Shown: in pieces, positions 8,043-15,262 of the stretch
Numbering within the stretch: position 1 is the first letter of the stretch
Layout of the letters: each line of letters starts with the position of its first letter
DNA from: DASWKG01 sp036396755
Lineage (GTDB): Bacteria; Actinomycetota; UBA4738; CALAEC01
Direction: 5' to 3'
Assembly (NCBI GenBank): GCA_036396755.1
Contig: DASWKG010000024.1
Location: forward strand, 1-46,539
Length of the DNA: 46,539 bases
The notes under the pieces: generated by a model
Told to the model about the DNA's origin: nothing
The model's input: the letters and a program-made list of their open reading frames with translations, nothing else
The model's database searches: none
Made by a program: the position numbers and the translations under genes

Positions 8043-9029
8043 GTGGAGCTCGTGCTCGTCGCGATCGCCGCGATCGTCGTGGTCGGCGCGCTCGTTTCCG
8101 TGATCGTGCTCCGTCGTGGACGCACGTCACCGTCACGCGAGGTCGCGCCGAGCGCCGGATCCGGGGTGCTATCAACCCGGCAGGATGGGCTGGCGGCGCG
8201 GGTCCGGTCCCTGTTCGCGGGCGGTGCGACCGGGCAGGACGAGTGGGCGCGGCTCGAGGAGCTGCTCGTTCGCGCCGACGTCGGGCCGCAGACGGCCGCC
8301 CGCATCGTCCGGGACGTTCGGGCGCGATACACACCGTCGTCGGATCCGGTCGCGCTGTTGCATGACGAGCTCGTCGCGATCCTCGGTGGTGACGGCCGGC
8401 TGGCGCTGCGGCCCGACGACCTTTCGGTCGTGATGGTCGTGGGTGTGAACGGTTCGGGCAAGACGACGACGATCGGCAAGCTTGCCGCGCGGCTGTCGCG
8501 CGAGGGGCGCAAGGTCAGCCTCGCCAACAGCGACACGTTCCGTGCGGCGGCGGCGGAGCAGCTCGACGTCTGGGCGCAGCGCGCCGGCGCGACGCTCGTC
8601 AGTCAGAAGCGGGGTGCCGACCCCGGCGCGGTCGCCTTCGACGCGGTGCAGGCCGCGCGGGCGCGCGGACGCGACGTGCTGATCGTCGACACCGCCGGGC
8701 GCATCCACACGAAGCAGCCCCTGATGGAAGAGCTCTCGAAGGTCAAGCGCGTGCTCGAGAAGGCCTCGGAGAAGCCGGTCGACGAGGTGCTGCTGGTGGT
8801 CGACGCCACGACCGGGCAGAACGGGATCGCCCAGGCGCGCACCTTCCTCGACGCGGTCGAGGTCACGGGCATCGCGCTCACGAAGCTCGACGGCTCGGCC
8901 CGAGGCGGGGTGGTCCTGGCGATCCGGGACGAGCTTGGCCTCCCCGTGAAGCTCGTGGGGACGGGGGAGGGCATCGACGACCTCCAGCCGTTCGACGGCG
9001 AGTCGTTCGCGGCCGACCTCGTGGGGTGA
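8043..9029 (+). CDS. ftsY: Signal recognition particle receptor FtsY
   Basis: 328 aa from GTG 8043 (330 aa from GTG 8037). FtsY docks ribosome-SRP complexes at the membrane. Residues 1-24 form one hydrophobic anchor (VLVAIAAIVVVGALVSVIVL) followed by Arg. A short linker replaces the long acidic A domain of E. coli. The NG domain has G1 GVNGSGKTTT, the DTFRAAAAEQL insertion-box motif, G3 DTAGR, G4 TKLD and the closing GVVLAIRDELGLPVKLVGTGE. Start choice rests on the -10-like hexamer at 8031-8036. The stop overlaps the GTG of the receiver-domain gene, so the two are probably translationally coupled. Confidence 0.96.
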   Translation: MELVLVAIAAIVVVGALVSVIVLRRGRTSPSREVAPSAGSGVLSTRQDGLAARVRSLFAGGATGQDEWARLEELLVRADVGPQTAARIVRDVRARYTPSSDPVALLHDELVAILGGDGRLALRPDDLSVVMVVGVNGSGKTTTIGKLAARLSREGRKVSLANSDTFRAAAAEQLDVWAQRAGATLVSQKRGADPGAVAFDAVQAARARGRDVLIVDTAGRIHTKQPLMEELSKVKRVLEKASEKPVDEVLLVVDATTGQNGIAQARTFLDAVEVTGIALTKLDGSARGGVVLAIRDELGLPVKLVGTGEGIDDLQPFDGESFAADLVG

Positions 9030-9406
9030 CCGTGGAGGGGCGGGTTCTCATCATCGACGACCACGAGGAGATCCGGGCCGTGCTGAGGGAGCTGCTGGCG
9101 CTCGAGGACCTCGACGTCGAGGAGGCCGGCAACGGGGTTGACGGCCTCGCCGTCGCGCGCGACCGGCTCCCCGGGGTGATCCTGCTCGACCTCTCGATGC
9201 CGGGCTTGAGCGGGATGGAGGTCCTCGAGCAGCTCAAGGGCGACCCCGCGACCGCGGCTTCGAGGGTGATCGTGCTGACCGGCCACGGCGACATCGAATG
9301 CGAGGAGGCCCTCGACGCCGGTGCCGAGGAGTGCCTCCAGAAGCCGTTCGAGGCGCCCCTTCTCCTCGAGCTCATCGAGCGGCTGCTCGCTCCGGACCGC
9401 CGGTAG
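9026..9406 (+). CDS. Single-domain response regulator (CheY-like receiver)
   Basis: 126 aa, a receiver domain with no output domain. All phosphorylation-site residues are present: the acidic pair in LIIDDHEE (Asp11/Asp12), phospho-acceptor Asp55 in LLDLSMPG, Thr85 in VLTGHG and Lys106 in LQKPFE. The GTG start overlaps the ftsY stop (GTGA), and ffh starts 10 bp after its end. It therefore sits inside the SRP receptor-SRP54 gene pair, where I know of no conserved receiver gene. No histidine kinase is in the window. Its partner and output are unknown; a protein-protein signalling role is the general expectation for lone receivers. Confidence 0.9.
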   Translation: MTVEGRVLIIDDHEEIRAVLRELLALEDLDVEEAGNGVDGLAVARDRLPGVILLDLSMPGLSGMEVLEQLKGDPATAASRVIVLTGHGDIECEEALDAGAEECLQKPFEAPLLLELIERLLAPDRR

Positions 9407-9409
9407 AAT
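9404..9409 (+). promoter_or_regulatory. Putative -10 of ffh (leaderless)
   Basis: TAGAAT; its TAG is the stop codon of the receiver gene. It ends 7 nt before the ffh ATG and no Shine-Dalgarno sequence lies in the gap. Confidence 0.5.
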
Positions 9410-9416
9410 CGGCCGG

Positions 9417-10754
9417 ATGTTCGATCAGCTCACCGACCGGCTCGGAGCCGTCTTCAAGAAGCTGCGCTCCAAGGGCAGGCTCCATCCCAAGCAGGTGGAC
9501 GCCGGGCTCGCCGACATCCGCACGGCGCTGCTCGACGCCGACGTCGCGCTCGAGGTGGTCGACGACCTGCTCGCTCGCGTGCGCGAGCGCTCGCTCTCGG
9601 CCGAGGTGATGAAGAGCATCACGCCCGCACAGCAGGTCGTGAAGATCGTGAACGACGAGATGACGGTGACGCTCGGCGGCGAGCACCATCCCTTCAAGCT
9701 CCCCAAGGGCGATCTCGCGGTCGTGATGATGGCGGGGGTGCAGGGCTCGGGGAAGACCACCTCGTGCGCGAAGCTCGCGCTCCACCTGAAGGGCAAGGGG
9801 CGCCACCCCCTGCTCGCGGCCGCCGACCTCCAGCGGCCCGCGGCCGTCGAGCAGCTCTTCGCGCTCGGCGAGGACATGGGCATCCCCGTGGTGTCCGACG
9901 GCAAGGACCCGGTGAGGGTGGCGAAGTCGGCGCTCAAGCACGCGCGGAAGTCCGGCCACGACGTGCTGATCCTCGACAGCGCGGGCCGCCTGCACGTGGA
10001 CGACGAGATGATGCGCGAGATCCGGCGCGTCCGCGACACGCTGAAGCCCCATCACGTGCTCATGGCCGCGGACGCGATGACGGGCCAGGACGCCGTCGTG
10101 CAGGCGCGCGCCTTCATGAGCGAGATCGACACCACGGGCTTCGTCCTCACCAAGCTCGACGGCGACGCGCGAGGCGGCGCGGCCCTCTCGGTCACGCAGG
10201 TGACCGGCCGCCCGATCTTCTTCGCCGGCGTGGGGGAGCGCCCCGCCGACCTCGAGCCGTTCTACCCCGACCGCATGGCGTCGCGGATCCTCGGCATGGG
10301 CGACGTGGTCTCGCTGGTCGAGAAGGCCGAGCGGGAGATGGACCAGGAGGAGGCGCGCGAGTCGGCCGAGCGTATCCTGCGCGCGGAGTTCACGCTCGAC
10401 GACTTCCTGACCCAGCTCCGCGAGATGAAGAAGCTCGGCCCGCTCCAGGACCTGCTCGCGATGATGCCGGGCATCCCGGGGAAGGCCGGCCTCAAGGACC
10501 TCGAGGTCGACGAGGGTCAGCTGGTGCGCACCGAGGCGATCATCTGCTCGATGACCGCCCACGAGCGGACGCACCCGGCCGTCATCAACGGCAGCCGCCG
10601 CACCCGCATCGCCCGCGGCAGCGGCACGACCGTGGGCCAGGTCAACGGCCTGCTCAAGCAGTACGACCAGGCCCGCAAGATGATGAAGAAGCTCGGAGGC
10701 GGCAAGCTCAAGCTCCCCGGGATGCCGGGGATGAAGCTCCCGGGCCTCGGCTAG
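9417..10754 (+). CDS. ffh: Signal recognition particle protein Ffh (SRP54)
   Basis: 445 aa. Ffh binds signal sequences and 4.5S/SRP RNA and targets nascent membrane proteins to FtsY. The N domain helical bundle (residues 1-~90) is followed by the G domain with G1 GVQGSGKTTS, the DLQRPAAVEQL motif, G3 as DSAGR (more often DTAGR) and G4 TKLDGDARGGAALS. The M domain follows from ~residue 300, with a Met-rich stretch (LLAMMPGIPG) and the RNA-binding helix-turn-helix SRRTRIARGSG. It ends in a Gly/Pro/Lys-Met tail. The ATG at 9417 gives the typical MFDQLTDRL start. The SRP RNA gene was not seen in the window. Confidence 0.97.
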   Translation: MFDQLTDRLGAVFKKLRSKGRLHPKQVDAGLADIRTALLDADVALEVVDDLLARVRERSLSAEVMKSITPAQQVVKIVNDEMTVTLGGEHHPFKLPKGDLAVVMMAGVQGSGKTTSCAKLALHLKGKGRHPLLAAADLQRPAAVEQLFALGEDMGIPVVSDGKDPVRVAKSALKHARKSGHDVLILDSAGRLHVDDEMMREIRRVRDTLKPHHVLMAADAMTGQDAVVQARAFMSEIDTTGFVLTKLDGDARGGAALSVTQVTGRPIFFAGVGERPADLEPFYPDRMASRILGMGDVVSLVEKAEREMDQEEARESAERILRAEFTLDDFLTQLREMKKLGPLQDLLAMMPGIPGKAGLKDLEVDEGQLVRTEAIICSMTAHERTHPAVINGSRRTRIARGSGTTVGQVNGLLKQYDQARKMMKKLGGGKLKLPGMPGMKLPGLG

Positions 10755-10920
10755 CCCTCGGCTCGCCGAGCAGCTCGTCGATCGCCCGCTCGTTCGCACC
10801 GGTATCTCCCTGGCCACTGTCGGAAACGCTATCCTGCGGGTACGAGACGGTCCGCGCGGGCGGGACTCGAACGGGCTCCGGTATCATTCGCGCTGGTCAC
10901 ATAACCCAGGAGCTGATGAC
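10755..10920 (+). promoter_or_regulatory. rpsP promoter and leader region
   Basis: 166 bp without a gene. Two -10-like hexamers are visible: TATCCT (10830-10835) and TATCAT (10882-10887). The latter would give a ~27-nt leader ending in the Shine-Dalgarno AGGAG (10908-10912), 8 nt before the rpsP ATG. No convincing -35 or terminator hairpin with a T-run was seen. Confidence 0.45.
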
Positions 10921-11475
10921 ATGGTCAAGATCAGGCTGATGCGCATGGGCGCCAAGAAGCGCCCCTTCTATCGGGTGGTGGTGGCCGACTCGCGGAGCCC
11001 GCGGGACGGCCGCTTCATCGAGAACATCGGGAAGTACCACCCGCTTTCCCACCCTTCGGTCATCGAGATCGACGCCGACCGGGCGATCCACTGGCTCGGA
11101 AACGGCGCCCAGCCCAGCCAGGCGGTGCAGAACCTGCTCGTGAAGACGGGCATCTGGAGCAAGTTCCAGGGCGGCCCCGGCACCCCGGTGCCGCCGCCCG
11201 ACGAGGCGCCGAAGCCCGCCGCCGAGGCACCTGCCTCGGAGGAGGCGCCCGCGCCCGAGGCCGAGGCTGCGCCCGAGGCCGAGGCTGCGCCCGAGGCCGA
11301 GGCTGCGCCCGAGGCCGAGGCGGTACCCGAGGCCGCGGCGGAGACCGAGGACGTCCCGGCCACCGAGGAGGCGGAGCCCTCGGAGGAGCCGGCCGCCGAC
11401 GAGCCTCCGTCCGAGACCGAGCCGGCTCCCGAGGCCCCTGCCGAGGAAGCGCCCGCCGAGGAGACGAGCGAGTGA
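10921..11475 (+). CDS. rpsP: 30S ribosomal protein S16 with long acidic Ala/Glu/Pro tail
   Basis: 184 aa, about twice the usual S16 length. Residues 1-~80 are canonical (MVKIRLMRMGAKKRPFYRVVVADSR, then GRFIENIGKYHP). Residues ~85-184 are a low-complexity acidic extension of A, E and P, including four tandem copies of a hexapeptide encoded by 18-bp units at 11251-11322. Actinobacterial S16 proteins often have acidic tails; this one is long. It is predicted to be disordered and to project from the 30S subunit. The stop overlaps the start of khpA, and rpsP-khpA-rimM-trmD is the standard operon. Confidence 0.96.
   Translation: MVKIRLMRMGAKKRPFYRVVVADSRSPRDGRFIENIGKYHPLSHPSVIEIDADRAIHWLGNGAQPSQAVQNLLVKTGIWSKFQGGPGTPVPPPDEAPKPAAEAPASEEAPAPEAEAAPEAEAAPEAEAAPEAEAVPEAAAETEDVPATEEAEPSEEPAADEPPSETEPAPEAPAEEAPAEETSE
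11251..11322 (+). repeat. Four tandem 18-bp units inside rpsP
   Basis: Units at 11251, 11269, 11287 and 11305. The first three are identical (GCGCCCGAGGCCGAGGCT) and the fourth differs at its end. The repeat is in frame and encodes APEAEA. The near identity at DNA level suggests recent slippage or duplication. Confidence 0.9.
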
Positions 11476-11720
11476 AGGACGACCTGGTCGAGTACATCGC
11501 CAGGCACCTGGTCGAGGACCCTGACGCGGTCGAGGTCGTCGACTTCGAGGAGGACGACGGCAGCGTCGTCTTCGAGCTGAAGGTGGCCCCCGACGACATG
11601 GGCAAGGTCATCGGGAAGGGCGGACGCATGGCGAAGGCGATCCGCACCGTCGTCCGGGCCGCGGCCGGCCAGGAGGACCTCCGCGCGACGGTCGACATCG
11701 TCGACGAGATCAGCGACTGA
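11472..11720 (+). CDS. khpA: KhpA, single KH-domain RNA-binding protein
   Basis: 82 aa from the GTG overlapping the rpsP stop. A single KH domain with the GxxG loop in MGKVIGKGGRMAKAIRTVVR (residues ~37-56) makes up the protein. KhpA (YlqC) binds RNA, often together with KhpB/Jag, and is linked to cell division and elongation control in Firmicutes. Position between rpsP and rimM matches Rv2908c in M. tuberculosis. A partner KhpB gene is not in the window. Confidence 0.93.
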   Translation: MKDDLVEYIARHLVEDPDAVEVVDFEEDDGSVVFELKVAPDDMGKVIGKGGRMAKAIRTVVRAAAGQEDLRATVDIVDEISD

Positions 11721-11727
11721 CCCACGG

Positions 11728-12231
11728 ATGACGGGCGAGCTGCTCGCCGTCGGACGGATCGCCCGGGCCCACGGCATCCACGGCGAGGTTGCGGTCAAGA
11801 CGCTCACCGAGGTGAAGGATCGCTTCGCGCCCGGCGCGGTGGTGCATCACGGCCCCGAGGGCGAGCTTCGGCTCACCGTTCGATCCTCGCGCCCGTTCAA
11901 GGACGGCCTGCTCGTTCGCTTCGAGGAGGTCGCCGATCGCAACCAGGCGGAGGCGCTCCGAGGGACGCTCCTCCTGACGCCGTCCGGCGACGCGCCGCCG
12001 CTCCCCGAGGGCAGCTACTGGGAGCACGAGATGATCGGGCTCGAGGTCGTGACGGAGGAGGGTCGCGCGCTCGGCACGATCATCGAGATCGCCCACAACC
12101 CGGCGAACGACGTGTGGTCCACCGACGCGGGGGTGCTGATCCCGGCCGTGCGGGACTTCGTCGTGTCGGTGGACCCCGCTGCCGGCAAGGTGGTGATCCG
12201 GGACATCCCCGGGCTGGAGGGCGACGCGTGA
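11728..12231 (+). CDS. rimM: Ribosome maturation factor RimM
   Basis: 167 aa. The N-terminal RimM domain opens with LLAVGRIARAHGIHGEVAVK and ends with NQAEALRGTLLL; the C-terminal PRC-barrel domain carries YWEHEMIGLEV, GRALGTIIEI and VLIPAVRDFVVSVD. RimM assists assembly of the 30S head through S19 binding. The ATG follows the khpA stop by 7 bp, and the stop overlaps the trmD GTG. Confidence 0.96.
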   Translation: MTGELLAVGRIARAHGIHGEVAVKTLTEVKDRFAPGAVVHHGPEGELRLTVRSSRPFKDGLLVRFEEVADRNQAEALRGTLLLTPSGDAPPLPEGSYWEHEMIGLEVVTEEGRALGTIIEIAHNPANDVWSTDAGVLIPAVRDFVVSVDPAAGKVVIRDIPGLEGDA

Positions 12232-12911
12232 GGATCGACGTCTTCACGATCTTCCCGGGCATCCTCGAGGGCGCGTTGCGCGAGAGCCTGCTCGGCAGGG
12301 CGATCGAGGCGGGCCTCCTCGACGTCCGCCTCCACGACATCCGCGAGCACACGACCGACCGCCATCGCACGGTCGACGACGAGGCCTTCGGCGGCGGTCC
12401 GGGCATGGTGATGAAGCCCGAGCCGCTCTTCGCCGCGGTGGAGTCGCTCGGCGAGGACCGGGGCCGCGTGATCCTCCTGTCGCCGGCAGGGCGGCGGCTG
12501 GACCAGGCGCTCGTGCGCGAGCTGGCGCGCGAGCCCCGGCTGGTCCTTCTCTGCGGGCGCTACGAGGGCGTCGACGAGCGCGTGGCAGAGGGACTGCCGG
12601 CCGAGGAGATCTCGATCGGCGACTACGTCCTGTCGGGGGGAGAGGTCCCCGCCCTCGTCCTCGTCGAGGCCGTGTCCCGCCTCGTCCCCGGCGTGGTGGG
12701 CAAGGAGGAGTCGCTCGAGAAGGAGTCCTTCGAGGAGGGGGTCCTCGACTACCCGCACTACACGCGCCCGCGCGAGTTCCGGGGGATGGAGGTGCCCGAG
12801 ATCCTCCTCTCCGGCGACCACGCGCGGATCGAGGAATGGCGGCGCGAGGCCGGCCTCGAGAAGACTCGCCGCAACCGCCCCGACCTGCTGGAAGAGGCTC
12901 CTGAGTCGTAG
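12228..12911 (+). CDS. trmD: tRNA (guanine37-N1)-methyltransferase TrmD
   Basis: 227 aa from the GTG overlapping the rimM stop (GTGA). TrmD methylates G37 next to the anticodon and prevents +1 frameshifting. The start MRIDVFTIFPGIL is canonical. The SPOUT trefoil-knot elements are visible: FGGGPGMVMKPEPL, LLSPAGRRLDQ, LLCGRYEGVDERV and the SAM loop ISIGDYVLSGGEVPALVLVEAVSRL. The C-terminal helical domain includes PHYTRPREFRGMEVPEILLSGDH. Length and order are standard. Confidence 0.97.
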   Translation: MRIDVFTIFPGILEGALRESLLGRAIEAGLLDVRLHDIREHTTDRHRTVDDEAFGGGPGMVMKPEPLFAAVESLGEDRGRVILLSPAGRRLDQALVRELAREPRLVLLCGRYEGVDERVAEGLPAEEISIGDYVLSGGEVPALVLVEAVSRLVPGVVGKEESLEKESFEEGVLDYPHYTRPREFRGMEVPEILLSGDHARIEEWRREAGLEKTRRNRPDLLEEAPES

Positions 12912-13079
12912 CGCCACCTCCGCCCGCGACCGGTCGGGCCTCCGCGGACGGCTCCGCGGTCGTCCGTGGTGGCGTGCGGCCCTCATCGGGCTGGCATGGC
13001 GCTGGGGGCCGCCGCGGTCGTCTACCTCTCGCTCGGCTGGGTAACGACGGCTCTGCGGTCGCTCGGGGTGTTCTTCTGA
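12904..13079 (+). pseudogene. Possible frame-disrupted small membrane protein between trmD and rplS
   Basis: The 226-bp trmD-rplS gap is large for this operon. One frame (from ~12904) reads RGRLRGRPWWRAALIGLA, and a second frame from 12996 continues MALGAAAVVYLSLGWVTTALRSLGVFF to a TGA at 13077-13079. Joining the two with a single-base shift near 12990-12996 gives a ~58-residue protein with a basic start and one hydrophobic span. No start codon with a ribosome-binding site is clear. It may be a frameshifted gene, an assembly indel, or chance. The downstream frame alone (12996-13079, 27 aa) is also possible. Confidence 0.25.
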
Positions 13080-13106
13080 ACGCGGACGCAACCGCCCGGG
13101 AGGGGT

Positions 13107-13132
13107 TACTATCATCGTCCGCACCGAAGGAG
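13107..13132 (+). promoter_or_regulatory. rplS -10 and ribosome-binding site
   Basis: TACTAT (13107-13112) is a -10 candidate. GAAGGAG (13126-13132) is a strong Shine-Dalgarno sequence 5 nt before the GTG start. This would give a short leader of about 20 nt, so unlike many genes here rplS is not leaderless. Confidence 0.5.
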
Positions 13133-13137
13133 CCTTC

Positions 13138-13563
13138 GTGAACAAGACCGACATCATCGAGAAGCCACGCCTGCGCGACGACATCCCCGACTTCCGGGCG
13201 GGCGACACCGTCAAGGTCCACGTCCGGGTCGTCGAGGGCAGCCGCGAGCGCATCCAGGTGTATCAAGGCGTGGTGATCGGACGCAGGGGCGGCGGCCTGC
13301 GAGCCACCTTCACGGTTCGGAAGGTCTCCTTCGGGGTCGGTGTGGAGCGGACGTTCCCGCTCCATTCGCCCCAGATCTCGAAGATCGAGGTGGCGACGCG
13401 AGGCGACGTGCGCCGAGCCAAGCTCTACTACCTCCGCGAGCGGCGCGGGAAGCGCGCGCGCATCAAGGAGCTGCGGACCCCGCTCCCCGTCAAGGGCGCG
13501 CCCAAGCAGCCCGACGAAGCCGCGACCGAGCCTCCCGGGGCAGTGGACGGAGACGAAGGCTAG
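13138..13563 (+). CDS. rplS: 50S ribosomal protein L19
   Basis: 141 aa. The L19 core is clear: IPDFRAGDTVKVHVRVVEG, RIQVYQGVVIGRRGGG, FTVRKVSFGVGVERTFPLHSP and RAKLYYLRERRGKRARI. L19 lies at the 30S-50S interface. Residues ~117-141 are a Pro/Glu/Asp-rich extension beyond the usual end. The GTG start is set by the GAAGGAG ribosome-binding site. Next is lepB, as in most actinobacteria. Confidence 0.96.
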   Translation: MNKTDIIEKPRLRDDIPDFRAGDTVKVHVRVVEGSRERIQVYQGVVIGRRGGGLRATFTVRKVSFGVGVERTFPLHSPQISKIEVATRGDVRRAKLYYLRERRGKRARIKELRTPLPVKGAPKQPDEAATEPPGAVDGDEG

Positions 13564-13564
13564 G

Positions 13565-14263
13565 TTGGACAAGGACGCTCCCACCGAGGAGCGGCCCGCC
13601 ATCGCCGACGAGCCGCCGAACGGCGAGCCTCCCGCCTCCGATGAGGCCGAGGCTTCCGAGGAGAAGAAGCGCGGGCCCCTCCACTTCCTGAGAGAGCTGC
13701 CCGGGCTCATCCTCATCGCGCTGGTCCTCGCGCTGCTCATCAAGACGTTCCTGATCCAGGCGTTCTACATCCCGTCGCAGTCGATGGAGCCCACCCTGAT
13801 GGTGGGCGACCGCGTCATCGTCAACAAGGTCATCTACCGCCTCCGGGATCCCCGCCGCGGCGAGGTCGTCGTCTTCGAGAACCCCAGCCACATCGAGCCC
13901 GAACGGAACCCGCTCGAGTCGTTCTGGCACTGGATCACCGAGGGGCTCGGCTTCTCCACCGACCCCACGAAGGACTTCATCAAGCGGGTGATCGCGATCC
14001 CCGGCGACACGGTCGAGGTCAAGGGCGGGGACGTCTACGTGAACGGCGAGCACCACGACGAGCCCTACATCAGCCCCGTGCCCGACGTGATGGACTTCGG
14101 CCCGAAGAAGATCGGCGAGGGCCGCTACTTCGTGATGGGCGACAACCGTGCGAATTCCCAGGACTCACGCATCTTCGGGGCGATCGAGCGGGATAAGATC
14201 GTCGGGAGGGCGTTCCTGATCCTCTGGCCCCCCTCACGGTTCGGGTGGTTATCCGCAGGCTGA
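13565..14263 (+). CDS. lepB: Signal peptidase I
   Basis: 232 aa with a TTG start two bases after the rplS stop; no ATG or GTG exists in frame before the conserved region. Residues 1-~36 are an acidic cytoplasmic tail and residues ~44-62 are the single membrane anchor (LPGLILIALVLALLIKTFL). The Ser/Lys dyad is Ser73 in IPSQSMEPTL and Lys140 in DFIKRVIAIPGD. The last conserved box, GRYFVMGDNRANSQDSR, is present. The enzyme cleaves signal peptides on the outer face of the membrane. The end overlaps rnhB by 19 bp. Confidence 0.95.
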   Translation: MDKDAPTEERPAIADEPPNGEPPASDEAEASEEKKRGPLHFLRELPGLILIALVLALLIKTFLIQAFYIPSQSMEPTLMVGDRVIVNKVIYRLRDPRRGEVVVFENPSHIEPERNPLESFWHWITEGLGFSTDPTKDFIKRVIAIPGDTVEVKGGDVYVNGEHHDEPYISPVPDVMDFGPKKIGEGRYFVMGDNRANSQDSRIFGAIERDKIVGRAFLILWPPSRFGWLSAG

Positions 14264-14913
14264 AGGAGCTGGATCACTACGAGCGGCGCCTCCACGGGCG
14301 CGGCTTCCGAGTCATCGCCGGGCTGGACGAAGCGGGCCGCGGCGCGCTCGCCGGCCCCATGATCGCGGCCGCGGTCATCCTGCCCGAGGACTTCGATACG
14401 GAAGGCCTCGAGGACTCCAAGCTCCTCTCCCCGAAGCAGCGCGACGAGCAGTTCGACCGCATCCGGGCGGCCGCCGTGGCGGTCGCCGTGGCGAGAGCGA
14501 TGCCCGGCCGCATCGACCGCCGGGGTCTTCACCGAACGAACAAGCTGCTCCTCCGTCGCGCGCTCCGCGACCTCCCCGTCGAGCCCGAGTTCGTGCTGAA
14601 CGACGGCTTCCCGATCGGGCGCCTGCCCGTCCCCAGCCTCGCGGTCCGCAAGGGCGATGTCGTGTGCGCGTCCGTGGCGGCCGCCTCGGTGGTGGCCAAG
14701 GTCACCCGGGACCGGATGATGGACCGCTACCACCGGCGGTTCCCCGCCTACGGGTTCGACACGAACCGCGGCTACGGCACCCGCGCCCACTGGGAGGCGC
14801 TCGACCGGCTCGGCCCGACCCCCATCCACCGCCGCTCGTTCAAGGGCGTGGGGGATGGTGGATCCGGGCGAAGAGGCACATACTCCCCGGGGGAAGGGTG
14901 GAGGAGGCCATGA
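14245..14913 (+). CDS. rnhB: Ribonuclease HII
   Basis: 222 aa from a GTG inside the end of lepB. RNase HII removes RNA from RNA-DNA hybrids, including single ribonucleotides in DNA. Acidic catalytic residues: Asp28 and Glu29 in AGLDEAGRGALAGP, the Asp of VLNDGFPIG, and the later conserved Asp in KVTRDRMMDRYH. EDSKLLSPKQR and NRGYGTRAHWEAL are further family signatures. After HRRSF, where many members end, there is a ~23-residue Gly/Arg-rich tail. The stop overlaps the ATG of the DUF2469 gene. Confidence 0.95.
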   Translation: MVIRRLKELDHYERRLHGRGFRVIAGLDEAGRGALAGPMIAAAVILPEDFDTEGLEDSKLLSPKQRDEQFDRIRAAAVAVAVARAMPGRIDRRGLHRTNKLLLRRALRDLPVEPEFVLNDGFPIGRLPVPSLAVRKGDVVCASVAAASVVAKVTRDRMMDRYHRRFPAYGFDTNRGYGTRAHWEALDRLGPTPIHRRSFKGVGDGGSGRRGTYSPGEGWRRP

Positions 14914-15227
14914 GCTCCGAGGAGCTAGAGCGCTACGAGACCGAGATGGAGCTTCGGCTCTATCAGGAGTACCGCGACGTCCTCCCGATGTTCACCTACG
15001 TCGTCGAGACCGACCGTCGCTTCTACCTGGCGAACGTCGTCGACGTGAAGCGCCACGACGACGCCCAGGGCTCCATGATCGAGCTGGAGCTGGCCGACGC
15101 CTGGGTCTGGGACATGCACCGCCCCGCCAGGTTCGTGAAGCGGGTCCGGGTGTTCACCAGCCAGGACGTGAACATCGAGGAGCTCCCTCACGACGGCGTC
15201 GAGGACCCGCGCACGGTTCCCGGGTAG
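14910..15227 (+). CDS. DUF2469 family protein (actinobacterial)
   Basis: 105 aa. ATG at 14910 is preceded by GAGGAGG (14901-14907). The sequence (MSSEELERYETEMELRLYQEY, then VVETDRRFYLANVV, WVWDMHRPARFVKRVRVFTSQDVNIEEL) matches the DUF2469 family (Rv2901c), which is essentially restricted to actinobacteria and always follows rnhB. No catalytic motif, signal peptide or membrane segment is visible; it is acidic and cytoplasmic. Function unknown. This gene is the best single lineage marker in the window. Confidence 0.93.
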   Translation: MSSEELERYETEMELRLYQEYRDVLPMFTYVVETDRRFYLANVVDVKRHDDAQGSMIELELADAWVWDMHRPARFVKRVRVFTSQDVNIEELPHDGVEDPRTVPG

Positions 15228-15234
15228 CGGATCG

Positions 15235-15256
15235 TGTCGGTGGGCCGTGAGAGGCT
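15235..15256 (+). promoter_or_regulatory. PafBC-type (DNA-damage) promoter of yraN
   Basis: TGTCGGTG at 15235-15242, eight bases, then GAGGCT at 15251-15256, which ends 6 nt before the yraN GTG. The known mycobacterial RecA-independent damage promoter is TTGTCRGTG-N8-TANNNT. The upstream box matches fully; the -10 has G in place of the first T. Confidence 0.5.
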
Positions 15257-15262
15257 CACCGG

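Noticed and set aside
10818..10835. TGTCGG ... TATCCT upstream of rpsP as a further PafBC-type promoter
   Set aside because: The distance between the two boxes is 12 bp instead of the fixed 16 bp seen in the other three elements.
10855..10885. T-arm-like sequence (GACTCGAAC) suggesting a minus-strand tRNA end
   Set aside because: The flanking bases do not form a 5-bp T-stem, and no acceptor stem, anticodon arm or D-arm can be traced around it.
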